Below are positions 12,657-29,281 of a stretch of 64,000 bases of DNA, piece by piece. Under the pieces are notes generated by a model, which ran no database searches, was not told the DNA's origin, and saw only the letters and a program-made list of their open reading frames with translations. The position numbers and the translations under genes are program-made. Origin of the DNA: Epinephelus fuscoguttatus. Taxonomy: Eukaryota > Chordata > Actinopteri > Perciformes > Serranidae. The stretch lies in the NCBI RefSeq assembly GCF_011397635.1, contig NC_064769.1, forward strand, positions 13,099,207-13,163,206. Direction: 5' to 3'. Each line of letters begins with the position of its first letter. The first letter of the stretch is position 1.

Positions 12657-13923
12657 GCTAGTTGAGCCCAGAGCCCAAAGGTCCAACAAACATGGACCAA
12701 TGTGCCTGGACAGGAGCTCACCTGCTGGAAGAAAAACACATCACTAATTCCATTTCACAGGCTTAGTCTGTGCATCAGTGCAAAAGGGCTGGGTATCTGA
12801 CAGCATAGGCAATAACTAAAGGCAATTTTACACACTGTGGAAATTCAGTAATATTATTATAGTGGCATCAAAATGAAATATTTCTCATTAAACATATGTT
12901 AGCTCTCCTGTTCAATTTTACTGGTTTACAACAGTAGCATGTTCAAGGTACTTTTCCTCCTTCAATGATAAAAATGCAGCTTTAAACTTATTCTGTACAT
13001 TTTGTACTGGATTAACATGTTGCATAACCACTGACTGTTCACATACCAAAAACAACAAATAATCTAATGTAATTTTTAGCAGCAATTTGGCCATAAATTC
13101 CCACTACCGATATAACTGGTAAGAAATTTACGTTAGTTAGCTTATGAGTGCGATGAACGCTACTTTTACTTGGGTTTTGGTGTTACCTTAACGTTACGTC
13201 TCAGACTTCTGTCTGAAAATGATTTCTTCAATGTCTATTAAACCTCCTCAGCCACATTACACCAAGACTGCGTCCAGTGAAACATTTACTGGCGGTTTGA
13301 GTTAATGGCTTTAGTTAGTTTGGTCTGTAGCTAGCTGAAGCTAGCACAGGCTCGGATCCAGACACTACTTTTAGCTGCGTAGTGAAGCTAACCTCGGTCA
13401 TAACCTTACACTCCGCAAACTTGGCGAGAACAAGACCACAAGTCATAGGAAAATGTTCCGGTTGCAGGACAGCTGCCTCACAAGATCCTATAAATGGAAG
13501 CAGTATCTACCCATCCAGAGGCGTAACAGACAGGATAATGTCAGCAGCTACGGGCTAACGTTATCTCAGTCGAGGCGGTAGCCAACTAGCATTTAAAATC
13601 GGCTGCGCTCTGCACAACTTACCGCGGTGTTAGTTATATTCCTCTTTTCCCAGTGTCAGACTTTTCAACATCTTCGGTAATTTGTAGCGTCTTTGATTTA
13701 CGATGCATAAACGATGCACTGCTAGATATACTTTACTACTTTACAACTTGGAAGTATTTGAACGTGTTTTGGCGCAGTGCGCTCGCACCTTCGCGAGCCC
13801 TGTTAGCCTTTAGCGGTTAGCTGTATGTTTATTTTAAAATGTCTCCATCAGCCGTCCGTCTTTCACAAAGCTACATGCGCCACTTCCGGTCTCATCCACT
13901 CAGTCGAGCGCCCCTGTGGGCCG
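12657..13923 (-). promoter_or_regulatory. ark2n 5' UTR, first intron and promoter region
   Basis: The coding exon extends upstream to an acceptor near 12726-12721. A donor (CCGCG then GTAAGT on the minus strand) ends a probable non-coding first exon at 13623. Above it lies a GC-richer segment with an ETS-type ACTTCCGG at 13882-13889, a typical element of TATA-less housekeeping promoters. Exact transcription start is not visible. Confidence 0.5.
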
Positions 13924-15060
13924 GATATTAGTACTACAGGAGGGCCAAATACGGCATGACGAGCATGGACAGAGGGACAGAGCAATAGTTTGGATGTAAA
14001 GCAGGGTCCCCACAGAAATGCCACGGTAATTTCCCCCACATAACAGTAATAACTCTGAGAAAAGGTCACTTAACTTAAGTATATATATCTTATGCTACCG
14101 TATTTTTCGACTCCATTATCTTTCAGAGGTAAATATACCTTTTACCCAATGCAAGGTCTTCTAGCAAAGCTGGAAGCTTATTAGCAATGAAAATTACCCT
14201 CAGAAAATCAAGTATTAACAAGGTCTGAATAGCATATCAGTTTTTCAACAACAACAACAACAACAACAACAACAAAAAATACCAATAGTCATCTCAGGAG
14301 ACTTGCCAGTGGTCCATGACTCCTCCTGACAAGCTATTTTGGAACTCTAAATTTAAGAATATTAAATTGAAATCTGTCTGGAATTTCTACAAGAAATGTT
14401 GTGTCACCAACAAAATCAGAGAAGTCTCGTTAAAATCATACATCTGATTCAGAGATGATGTTGATGGAAATGTATGTTTTGTAATTATGATAGTGAAACT
14501 CACTTATTTTATTGATGTCTATGTGTAAAATGATTTTGGATAGATTTAAAACATTTCTGTAAGACGTTGACTGGTTCAAGCATAAACATATATACAGGTT
14601 CAAGTATTTATTTCGAACAAAAGACATTTTTTTATAATAAAAAAAGATTCTGAACCTCTTTATTTTGTTTTTTATAAAAAATTAAATTCACAAATGCAAA
14701 TGAACTAAAACGATACCCCACATAAAACAACTGAAAATATAAATAAGACAGTGTATTGAAACATCATATAAATTGAAGAATATTAAAGCAATGAAAACAA
14801 CAGAATTTTGTAAAGCCTTAAATGTTTTTTCTTTAGTGTCTTTGTTGCTATTTTGTTTGTTTTGTCCTTTAAAAAAAAATGTATGAGTATATTTCTTTAA
14901 GACATGGATTGAGTATGAAAAAAATGTCATAGTGGTTTCCGTTGAAATATAGGTTAAAATATAAACATTAATAAACTATTTTTTAAAAGTCAAAGTATTT
15001 GTCATTTTTTACTAAAAGTAAATGTTATTTTAAAAACTGAAGATAAAAAGAGAAACAAAG
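13924..15060. other. AT-rich spacer between ark2n and atp5fa1 promoters
   Basis: Very AT-rich DNA with a (CAA)n run at 14246-14274. No coding exon recognised. It separates the two divergent promoters, so they do not share one core promoter. Confidence 0.6.
14246..14274. repeat. (CAA)n microsatellite
   Basis: About nine CAA units followed by an A run. Confidence 0.95.
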
Positions 15061-15070
15061 TTTATTTTGA

Positions 15071-15100
15071 AGTACTTCCGGGTCACCGTGACCTTTCTAC
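15071..15100 (+). promoter_or_regulatory. ETS site next to a perfect nuclear-receptor palindrome
   Basis: ACTTCCGG (15074-15081) overlaps by one base a perfect inverted repeat GGTCACCGTGACC (15081-15093), about 80-100 bp upstream of the atp5fa1 start codon. ETS/GABPA (NRF-2) sites are known in promoters of oxidative-phosphorylation genes. GGTCAnnnTGACC is the classical oestrogen-response palindrome and also offers half-sites for oestrogen-related receptors. The continuation TGACCTTT also fits an ERR-like half-site. Binding is inferred. Confidence 0.6.
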
Positions 15101-15171
15101 AAAGCGGTTGCCGTGTCCGCCATCCTTCTCTCTCCGCTCCGGGAGCAGGATAGACCCCGCAGGACACCAAC

Positions 15172-19880
<4,709 letters not shown>

Positions 19881-20002
19881 AGTGATGCTTTCTGATCTGG
19901 TTGTTTTCGTGTTCACATAGTGCAGCGTGAGTTATACTTTCTATGAACTTAAAAAAAAAAAGTGGCACTTGAACTTTAATGTACAGATAACTCTTAACAG
20001 AG

Positions 20003-20008
20003 AATAAA
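20003..20008 (+). promoter_or_regulatory. Polyadenylation signal of atp5fa1
   Basis: AATAAA 123 bp after the TAA stop, followed by a T-rich, G/T-rich stretch. It gives a short 3' UTR of about 140-160 bp, usual for this gene. Confidence 0.75.
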
Positions 20009-20333
20009 ATATTCCAACGAGTTGACTTGATTGCTTGTTTTTGTTATTGGGGCACTGTTGTTGGGTCACTTTCTGTTTTAATATCTTGATGGAACACACT
20101 TTGAAGTTTCCTACTATAACACTGAAACCAGTGCTGATATGGTGCACAGCCATACCTGTGAACTATTCTTTCAAAATCCTGCATCTTAGTTATTGAGCAA
20201 AACAATGGGGAGCAGATGATGGTGTGCTCCAACAACAAATCCAAAGAATTGTCTCAGCATTATTTTTTTTATAACACAAGGGCCAAATCAATTCGGTGAC
20301 CACTTACTTGACCAACAAAGGGCAATCTATTCC

Positions 20334-20990
20334 ACCAGTTCTCAACCTAGGGGCCCAACTGCCACTAGGGGTCGCCAAAGCTTCACAGGGAGTTGCAAGG
20401 CCTCCTTGATTTAAAATGGTATAAGAAAACTTTTAGAAGAATAAACAGTAGGCCTATATCTCAGGATTTCATTTATTTCTGTGAACAACATTAAATGAAA
20501 TTCCAAATAGGTTTAGATTATAATTCAAGGTATAAATTTAAAAGTAATCTCACGGGATAAGGGCACAGTGAAGACCTGAAGATGCTATAACATGTTATAT
20601 TTAGAGCCTTAATTCTCTGCTGAACAGCCTTGTCCTGCATTAGAAAAGTACGCAGTTAAAACAACCAAAAAGCTAGAACCATAGCCAAGTGACAGGGAAA
20701 GGAAATACTGAATTTGTCCGAAGAGAGGCCTATGAAGTATGTCTGATAATTAAAAATTCAAAAATAAATGCATGAGTATTGTATGAAAATTAAAAAAAAA
20801 AGTTAGTCTTACACAACTTGCGTCACTAGTTTGTTTAATTGTACAGTTTATTTGTTGCTCTCTACTGTTATTGTTATGCATTAAATATAATATGAAGTAT
20901 TCTGAGAGTATGTCACTTAGTTTGGGGCCATATGTTTATTCAATGATATAAAAGTGATCACATAAGTAAAAAGGTTGGGAGCCAGTGGTT
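20334..20990. repeat. hAT-like MITE
   Basis: The left end reads CAGTTCTCAACCTAGGGG and the right end AAGGTTGGGAGCCAGTGG, close inverted repeats of the CAGTGGTTCTCAACCT type found on vertebrate hAT (Charlie-like) non-autonomous elements. The 8-bp target duplication is not clear. The inside is AT-rich with no open frame. Confidence 0.65.
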
Positions 20991-21873
20991 TATTCTATAT
21001 CCAGCTGGAGCCACAGTGCTTTCTTCACTTCTAGTTTATTTATGACAAGCACTGAATCAGTGTATCTCTCTTAATTCACCGCTATGTAGTCTAAGCCTGC
21101 AGCTAAGGCTCAGTATCATCAGTAATCTCCTGCATCTCTATTTGCGCTGGGGGAAAATTGTAACATGAAACCCACAAACACTAAAACTATCATGCCCTCT
21201 GCTGGTGAAGAAGCACATGGTAGATGTCCAAATTGAAAAATCCTATTAAGATTTATTTGTAATTTAAAAATATGTTTGATAAGGTTGGACAGGCCAGTAC
21301 AAACAAAATTAATCTTGCTCAAACCCCATAAATGTTATTCCCCCCCCCCCCCCCCCCCCATACTGATTACTACTACTTTTAATATGTCTACAAATTTCAA
21401 TTTTCTTGTGTGACAATAATTCATTTTAATGGAAAGATAACCAAGAGGCACTTAACTAAATTATAAATTAGACTTTATTATTCACAGTGAATCAAAACAT
21501 TTAAATCAAGCAGCAGTGAATGTTAATCAATGTGAATGTTTATGAAATCCAGAACTGGCTGAACAGCCTCCGTTGACATGAAACAGTGACTATAATTTAG
21601 ATGAACATAAGTGAAGAAGTGCATATTATATATTTCATGATGGCATAAGTGAAGGTGCACAGTAAATATTTCACAATTTGAACAAGTTCAGTGGCAGAGT
21701 GCACTTGTATAAAAAAAATTGAGTGAATTTAAACTAGTGATCATTAGTGAGACAAACTAAATAAATGACAACTCTGTGTCTTTCCAAAAAGTAAAACATA
21801 CACATATAATTTAAATTAAATAAATAAGTAATAAAAATAAATAAACATTAAAACCACTGACAGCTGGAACATG
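20991..21873 (-). other. Probable 3' UTR and downstream flank of the hwa-like gene
   Basis: AT-rich DNA 3' of the hwa-like stop codon. A reverse-strand AATAAA (TTTATT on plus at 21474-21479) about 400 bp after the stop is the best polyadenylation candidate. The C homopolymer at 21339-21359 lies beyond it. The gene is tail-to-tail with atp5fa1. Confidence 0.45.
21339..21359. repeat. Poly-C run
   Basis: Twenty-one consecutive C bases on the plus strand between atp5fa1 and hwa. Such runs can form i-motif or G-quadruplex structures and are prone to length errors in assemblies. Confidence 0.95.
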
Positions 21874-24834
21874 TCACACCCAGTACTGTTTGGTGTGCAC
21901 TGCAGGTCTGTGGTGTTTATGTTTGGGCACATTATTCTGCTTGACATAGCAGGGGTCATAATAATCCCACTCCAGGGCTGAAGTCAGAACACCGTTGGAC
22001 AGACCGTCACTGTCCGACAGAATCCGCAGGGAGACACCTGAAAAGAAAAATAAATGACATTTCCATTCATTTAAACCAACAAAAGATGACCCATTAAGAG
22101 AAGTTTTTTCCTCATACTGTTCCCCTAGTCTACTTGTCTTGATGCAGTGGTAGTATTAGTTATTGATGACAGTCATATTGATTACAGTGCAGCTGAAGGA
22201 GACCAAAGCGTACCTGCACTTGCACCAAAATCGCTGTCAAGTCCAGGACCCACTGCAGATGTGTTCAGGCAGGACGCCTCTAAGGGTGGATTGATGCACT
22301 CACACTCTGTGTGTACTTTGTCAAACACGTGCACCGCAGCACCTGGGTTCACGTCTGTCAGCATATCATAAGTGCTGCTGCGACGAAGATGGCCCACATG
22401 TTCTGTCTCCTGCTGAGAACAGAGGAAAGAAATACAGACTTCACTCTTTGAATAGGAGTTTCTGCTTCATACTGGATGTTGGATCTTAGATCAGGGTTCC
22501 CACACATTTTCATGGACAAAATTTCCAAACTTTTCCATGACTTTTCAAGGATCCATAATGTAGCATTTTCTGTTTCTTGCGTCACTTGCCCAGCATTTTA
22601 GAAACATACCAGATTCAAACTCTATTCAAACATAATTTCAGCTAGCTGGCATACAGGAAGGGAGAGATGAACCCAGGGAGAAAATGACAAAATGTATGCA
22701 ATGGTAAACAAAGCATCACAGATTGACACATACAGTATTAGAGCTATGTTATGTCCAAAGCTACAGAAAATTAATTTCCCCTTATGTTACATTACATTGA
22801 AGGTAATCCATAGAAGATTATTGTAACGATTTCATTAAACAACAAAATTCCATGCCTTTTCCAAAACTTTCAATAAATTAGACCCATTCAATGACTTTCC
22901 CAGGCCTGGAAAATGTGATGACTATGGGAACCCAGCTGGATGGACATGCATTTGTGTTATTTTTAAAGTGATCATCTTACAATTTTGTACAGATTTCTTG
23001 CTCACTACTCTTTGTGCTGATTATTGTAACACGATGTTGCTTTAACCTGTCCTGTTTGTCTGGAATAAACCAAATAAGATGGGTGGGGGAGTTAGTATAA
23101 GCAGTGACAGCCAACAGCAGACCTCCAGAGGCCCTCAAAAATCCCAGACGTTACTGTGTGGCAATTGTGGTAGTTTTATGGACTCTGACTTTGTTTGGTA
23201 ATATAGGAACATGCGGCACTAAAGCAAATATTACCTGACACAATAGGGCCCTAAAAGTGGGTTCTGCTTTATTAGCTGACTTTAAGGCCCGATGACAAAA
23301 TCTACTTGTAACACCTTAACTTTTTTACCTCAAATTTACCTCAAATTACCACACAGGAAACCTGGGGCCAGATATTATTCCAGGAATACTGTAGACAAAA
23401 TACAGAGAAGGAGAGTAAGGGCTCAGTTATGCTCAATATTAGATATGTTTTCTGAGACGAATGAAGCATTCTGTTCGTACTCTGGATTTCTTCATATTCC
23501 GTCAATATTTGCATGTTGTTTTCTGAAGGTTTATGGATACAGATGAAATACAGCAGTACCGCCAGAGATCCCGGGCGCAGTGTAGGTTATTTCAAGCAAG
23601 ATACGACCGTAGCAGACAACGAAAACATTTAAAATTCGGTGAAACAGAACAAATCTGTAATGTAGTGAAAAGAATTCTTCGTCCACATGCCATGATGTAT
23701 AATGGCCTCACAGACCACCATCGTCTACAACAATGCCTCCACTGAAAGGTACAATATTAGACCAGGTCTATCGTCAACAGGAACTTTTGACTCTCACTTC
23801 TAGTGCCATCTATAAGCTGTATTTATGACATCATAAAGGATGCCTGGAAGTGTGAGTGAAGTGATGTTTACAACGTTTGAAAAAGAGGTACATAGTTTAG
23901 TAAGCAAAGGGAGGATAAATGAGCGATAACAGGGTGTTTAAGAGGGGCCCAGTGGCTCATTTTTGCCCTGGGGCCCCAAGGCAAGTTAATCCGGCCATGC
24001 TGTTTGAGTAGAATCACTAGAATTTGGCATCACTGGCCTAAGGCATTGTTAAAATGTGAATATCGGTGTTTGCCTTTAGGATAAGGTGTATGTTTAGGCC
24101 ATGTTTCCTGCAGATGTTGTTGAATTAATATCCACTAATTAGTCAGTCTGCTACTTTATAATAACTTCCCAATGTCTCAGGACTCACTGGGCCCCTGCCT
24201 TATTTAGAGTTATGTACACCCAGAGTGGACCACTCACCGTTGGAGAGTTTGGCGGAACAAGGTTCACCCTGATTTCAGCCTCTGAGTCACTGGACTGCGG
24301 TAAAACTGGTGCGCTTTTACACCATCCCGTTTTACTGATGCTGCATGTCCGTGACCCGGAGGGCAGGTCGAGTCTCGAGGTGAACCCAGCCGCAGAGGGG
24401 GTGGCCCGGATGGTGCTCGGCGCCCTCAGGGACCCTAAGCCGGTGGCGCCATCTGGCCTCAGGAGCCGGTTCCTGTGATCCACCCCGGCCCTCTCCCTGG
24501 ATGAAGCCCTGGAGGAGGTGACAGGATGGGGCAGGACGGGCTCCGATACAGACATGTAAGGTCTCCTCCCGTCCTGCAGCGAGGGGAAAACCACATCGGA
24601 TACTCTTCTGACTCTCTGCAGGGTGGACTGCAAAAGCATCTCCTCTGCGTCCTCTCGCTCCTGCCTGTTGCTCTTCTTCTTTGACAGGATCAGTAACTTG
24701 TAAACCAGGAAGAAACAGTTCAGCAGGAGCAGAATGACCACGCAGGGTATGAGCAAAAGGACCACTAAGGTCAGATTTGTCACAGGGTAACCTTCTGTCA
24801 GGTTTGAAGGTGTGGTCTGACTTGTTTGCGACAT
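21874..24834 (-). CDS. hwa: Huluwa-like single-pass membrane protein
   Basis: Three coding exons: 24834-24238, 22412-22214 and 22037-21874 (319 residues, phases 0 and 1). Residues 1-20 form a short outside tail with two N-glycosylation sequons (NLT at 11 and 20). Residues about 21-45 are a strongly hydrophobic membrane segment, followed by Lys/Arg stop-transfer residues and a long cytoplasmic tail. The tail carries PPNSP (194-198) at the end of exon 1 and LRRSST (208-213) at the start of exon 2. As I recall, these two short motifs define Huluwa, the maternal protein that drives Axin loss and beta-catenin stabilisation on the future dorsal side in zebrafish and Xenopus. Known zebrafish Hwa is of similar size (about 294). 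An upstream in-frame ATG (24999) overlaps a possible acceptor, so MSQ was chosen. The first base of exon 2 could shift by one CAG. Confidence 0.8.
22492..22935. repeat. MITE with CAGGGTTCCCACA ends in hwa intron 1
   Basis: Starts CAGGGTTCCCACACATTTTC and ends in TGGGAACCCAG, imperfect inverted ends. The inside repeats phrases such as TTTTCCATGACTTTTC near the left end and TGACTTTCCCAGGCCTGGAA near the right, a well-known fish hAT-type MITE layout. Confidence 0.7.
22936..24237. other. Rest of hwa intron 1
   Basis: No exon recognised. At about 23935-24000 there is a fragment (GGGGCCCAGTGGCTCATTTT ... GGGGCCCCAAGGC ... TTAATCCGGCCATG) that resembles the ends of the repeat around 31230-33095. 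Short open frames at 23292-23745 lack coding character. Confidence 0.45.
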
Positions 24835-26046
24835 TTCATTCCAGAGGACATGAAGGGTGAATTTTAGAGAATCGCTGATCTCAACTGAGATTGCACGTCG
24901 TCTCTGAACGCACAGGTGGTTTGGTGTGTCAATCAATGTGGACTGTTTGAAAGTATTTTTGATCCAGCAGCAACATGCCAGCCTTCTTCTGAAATGCATG
25001 CAGTCTCCAAGTGGGAACGAAGTGTTTCATCTCTCTTGTCTTCATCATTATAGACTAACGCTGTCAGTGTTAACAAAGCAAAGGCTTGATCTGAGACAAC
25101 TATGCAACCCACTCTCAGTTGGCAGCCACATGAATTACAGATCAACAGGTGTGCCCTATTATGTGCAGGATGCTTGGCGCTGTCATGGCAAAGATTGGCC
25201 GCTAGATGGCAGCACGAGGTGGACTCCTGCTTCACTGCATCTGAAAGTGCTGCAGCGATCATATTCATGCTCTGAACTGTGATTTTATGGACTTCAGTGT
25301 TGCTGAGGACTCTTGTAGTCCACTTATACAGGCACACTGGACATTTGTCACAAAGAAGAGCAGAGAACAGAAGTCAAATTGTGTTTTTTTTTTTTTTTAT
25401 TTATTTTTCATGCTTCCAAACATTTCTATATCAGGTAATAATCATACACCAACTGCTGGCTCCTCACAGAATATATACAATCATTTTCAAATAATTCAAT
25501 AGAACATTTGACAGATGAGTCTCTCTTAGAGACAATATGTTTGCATTTTGTACACAAAGTAGATCCTTGTACACAAGTATATATGCTATTGTAATAAATC
25601 AATGCAAAAGATCGGTCATATGAGCACCATATAACTATAATAAAGTTTTTTCTTCTTCTACCATTCAGGTTTAAGGAAGTCTATACAGACTTGAATAGCA
25701 CACTGATATCCTGCTAAAGGCTTGCAAGTATAACAGTACAGATAACTCTTTTATTCAAGATAAAGGCTATTGAGTCAATGGACGCCCTCAGATACCAAAG
25801 ACCCCATTCATCACTTCTACACTCACTGCTCAGATGGCATCGTAGGTGTTGTGCGTCGTGCCTGCAGAAAGTCACCTCCTCGCTGAACAACAACTCACTT
25901 AAGCGCTGCTTGCCGTTCCCAAACACAATAAGAGGTTGTGATTGGTTGTGATAATTAGCACCTCAGGCAAGGCTGTGTTTGTGAATTGATAACAACATAC
26001 ACACATGGTGAAGCTGTGTCAAATCAGGTCAGTGAATGAAAGCAGA
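24835..26046 (-). other. Spacer between hwa and the dnajb5-like gene
   Basis: Holds the hwa 5' UTR and promoter (a possible acceptor TTTCAG at about 24985 suggests a non-coding first exon further up) and the 3' UTR of the dnajb5-like gene. Reverse AATAAA candidates are at about 25750 and 25396-25405. A T-rich run lies at 25383-25400. No other gene seen. Confidence 0.4.
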
Positions 26047-29000
26047 CTAGCACTGAGCCAGGCTGTGCTTGATGATCTCGCGGGACTGCGGTGGGATCCT
26101 GTCAGGGAAGAGCACCTGGAACTCCACCACCAAGTCGCCTCGCTGAGATGGGCTCTTGGGCAGGGGCAGGCCTTCGCCCCTCAGCCGCCGGACAGCGCCT
26201 GGCTTGATAACATCGCTGCATGGTAGAGGCATCATCCGGTTGTCAAGTGTTGGGACATTAACTGTGCAGCCACAGAGAGCCTGGTGAGACAAAAGGAAGA
26301 GAAAAGTTAGTTTTGTTGACTTGTTATATTTAGAGCATGTTTCATAATGCTTCCTGAGTGGCCTTGTTGTGACTGGTGTGAAGCACATTTGGATCATAAG
26401 AAAAAAATCAATTAAATGCCTGATATTTAAATGTGTCAAGTTGCATAACAGATAAATATAGAGTGTCTGTCTTTCAAAAAGCATAAAGATTTTCTGTGTT
26501 ATGCAACAAGCCGGTGTTACAGATGTTATAATCGCTGCCCTATTTGCAGGCACTGTGTGGGAGTTAAATGCTTCAGTGACTGAAGGGAGCCATAGGAAGA
26601 TGGAGGGGGCTCTTTGAAATGCCACTCTCTGTGACTGCTACCCTGCTAATCTGTGCGTGGGTTGGTAGAAGTGAGAGCCAGAGACGGAGCCTGCCAAAAA
26701 AGCGGCCTCTCTGCCTGCCATGTAGAGGCAGAGGAGTCTGCGGCACACATCGTAGCTGAGAGAAGCAGAGTGAAGTGTGATTCGTGGGGGCAGTCAGCAC
26801 TGTGGCTAAATTTAGCTCCTGCTCTCTCTCGCTCTGCAGGGGCCGATGAGGTAACGAAGGCGTTGGCAGACTGCTGCTGCTGTTCTGTTAGCGGGGGTCT
26901 GTCAGCCCATTGTAAGCTGGGGGCTCAGATGCCCGCAGCAGAACAACGTGTTCTGTCCTGACACTAAAATCAAAAATATCACCTTCTCTGGATTTGGCAG
27001 AGATCGAACATTCTGTCTTATTGATGCCCTTCTGTAATCAATTGTTTTTGGTATTTCAGAAGATGCATCATTCTACGGTTACATAAAGGATAAGAAGTGG
27101 TGGATGGATGAACGCCTTTCTCTGAGTAGGTGTGAGGTGTTGGCAATTACATAGTATATCTACTTATAAACCTGTGACGTGTTTCATAATAAATTTAGGT
27201 GTGATGGCCTCAGTAGGAGTCAAACACCAGACCTTTGAGCCTGACATCAGTGCACTGAACTCACCTCCTTGAGGGTGATCTGGGCCGTGAAGACGATGTT
27301 GGAGCCTTCTCTCTTGTACTGCGAGTGCTCCTGGTCCCTGAGAATGAAGGTGATGTCTGCGGGGGTGTTGTTGGGCGTCTCGTCTCCCTCCCTGGGGAAG
27401 GTGATCTTGGTCCCCGCTTTCCAGCCCTTCTTCACCACCACATTTAGCACTTTCTCCTCGGTTCGCACGCTGCGGCCGTCAGGGTTGAGGCGGCTGCGGG
27501 TGATCTTCACGTGCTTCGTGCAGCCTTGCATCACCTCCTCTAGGGTCACCAGCAGATCGTGCACCACCTCGTCGCCCTGCAGCCGCCGCTGGCCCCTTCG
27601 CAGCCCACCCTCGCCGCCGGAGAACCCGCCCACGTGGCTGAAGGGGAACCTTCTAAAGGGGTTGAAGAGGTCATCTTCGGCGTCGTTGTCGTTGCTGAAG
27701 AAGATGTCGAAGTGGTCGGAGCCGTGGAAGAAGGAGGAGAAGGTGGCGTGGGGGTCAGTGTGGAAGTTATTGCGAAACACGCTGCCTTGGCCGGCCATTG
27801 ACATTCCATTTTTAAGACCTAAAAACACAGACAGAAACAGAAAAAGTTAATTTAAATTCATTAAAACCCGCAGCTTTACACAGTGATTCATTCTTATTCT
27901 AATATTGGTGCTTGTTTCATGCAAAGTCTGCCTCTCTCTCCAGAAGGTTTCCCAAACATCTGCTATTTAGGAGTTTTCAGGAAAACTCTAAGGTTGCTGA
28001 ATAATTCATCAGCCCTGCAGCTGTCTATGCTGCACATATTTAGCAGCTTTAATAAGTGTGGAAGTGTTTCAGTCATGATCCTCCCACTGCACATCAGTAT
28101 TTAGCCTTAATGAAGACATGAATAGTCAATGCACCCACCTGTGCGACAGTAATTAACCAGATGTCAGTCACAGTTTGCGCCATTTAACTCCTGTCATTAA
28201 AATCTCACCTTCTTCTCCAAACTGGTCGTAGATGCTTCTCTTTTTGGGGTCGGTCAGGATCTCGTAGGCCTCTGCGATCTCTTTGAACTTGTCCTCTGCG
28301 TCCGCATCGCTGTTCTTGTCTGGGTGGAACTTGAGAGCCATCTTCCTGTAGGCCTTCTTGATCTCGTCTTCGTTGGAATCAGGGGAGACACCCAGGACTT
28401 TGTAGAAGTCCTTGCCTGTGGGTTTGATGGCCAGGCAGGGCGTGTCCTGCTCGGACTTGGTGCCTTCCTGTGGACACAAGGACAGTCAGACATTAGATCA
28501 TTTACTTATCATATCTCCACTCCAAAAAAAAAAAAACCTCTTCAAAGAATGCACTTTTTATGAACTCGAATGGTGCATGCTGCAAGAAGGCTGATGATGA
28601 ATAAGTCATGAGGGTGTAAATTTAAATATTTATCCACCACACTACACTACAAAGCAGGAAGGTTCATGTATTGGACATGCTCCACACTAGCTGCTGCACA
28701 TATCTATTAATATGCAAGAAAATTACCCCTCCAGCAAAGACACTCTCTGGGAAAACACCCTTATCTCTGTGTTGCTGTGCAGCTGCATATCCATAGATTT
28801 TACAGGCTGGTGCACAATTCAACGTGAGAGAGAGTGAGAGAGAGAGAGAGTGAGAGGAGGGGAGTCGTGAGGGGCAAAAGATTTCCCCCAACGACCGAGA
28901 TGCTCTGCAGCGATTGGCTGAGCGTGAATCGGCGACTATTGCATTTTGAATGGATCCACAGCAACAGACATAAAGTCAGTGATACTGAGGGATGTCCACT

Positions 29001-29281
29001 ACATGAAAGATTTTTTAAAACCAAATATTTTCTAATATAATGCAGGTCTACACTGTATGAAATTTAATAATTCTAGCAGTGTATTTAACATACTATCATT
29101 TGAATATCTGATGACTTACTTAGTGAAAAGACAAACATTTTAAAAAAAATACATTAATAAAAAAGGTACTCACCGCTGATGATGATGAGCCTGAGCTGTC
29201 ACCTCTGTGCATAACCCGCACTTTGCACTTGACATTGACATTTTTGTGCTTCACACCGAACTGAGTCCAGATGAGAACCAT
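26047..29281 (-). CDS. dnajb5: DnaJ (HSP40) subfamily B co-chaperone, DNAJB5-like
   Basis: Four coding exons: 29281-29174, 28467-28209, 27818-27265 and 26280-26047, giving 384 residues. A J domain spans about 54-124 with the HPD triplet at 84-86 that stimulates Hsp70 ATPase. A Gly/Phe-rich linker with an acidic, FF-containing stretch follows, then the two C-terminal substrate-binding domains. There are no CxxCxGxG zinc repeats, so it is class B (type II). The C-terminal block [11 protein letters not shown]...RLRGEGLP is closest to DNAJB5 among the B1/B4/B5 group. A 50-residue N-terminal extension encoded mostly by a separate exon precedes the J domain; most B-type members start directly with it, though longer DNAJB5 isoforms exist. 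Function is cytosolic or nuclear folding with Hsp70. The exact paralogue name is less sure than the family. Confidence 0.88.
28468..29173 (-). other. dnajb5-like intron 1
   Basis: Contains a GA-rich low-complexity run at about 28826-28860. If a second promoter lies here it could give a form that begins near the J domain, but I see no proof. Confidence 0.4.

Noticed and set aside
24926-25337. Overlapping 118- and 134-codon frames on both strands upstream of hwa
   Set aside because: No domain, no splice support, and they sit where the hwa 5' UTR and promoter are expected.
27269-27850. Long 193-codon open frame on the plus strand
   Set aside because: It is the exact antisense of the large dnajb5-like exon, whose own frame matches a known family.
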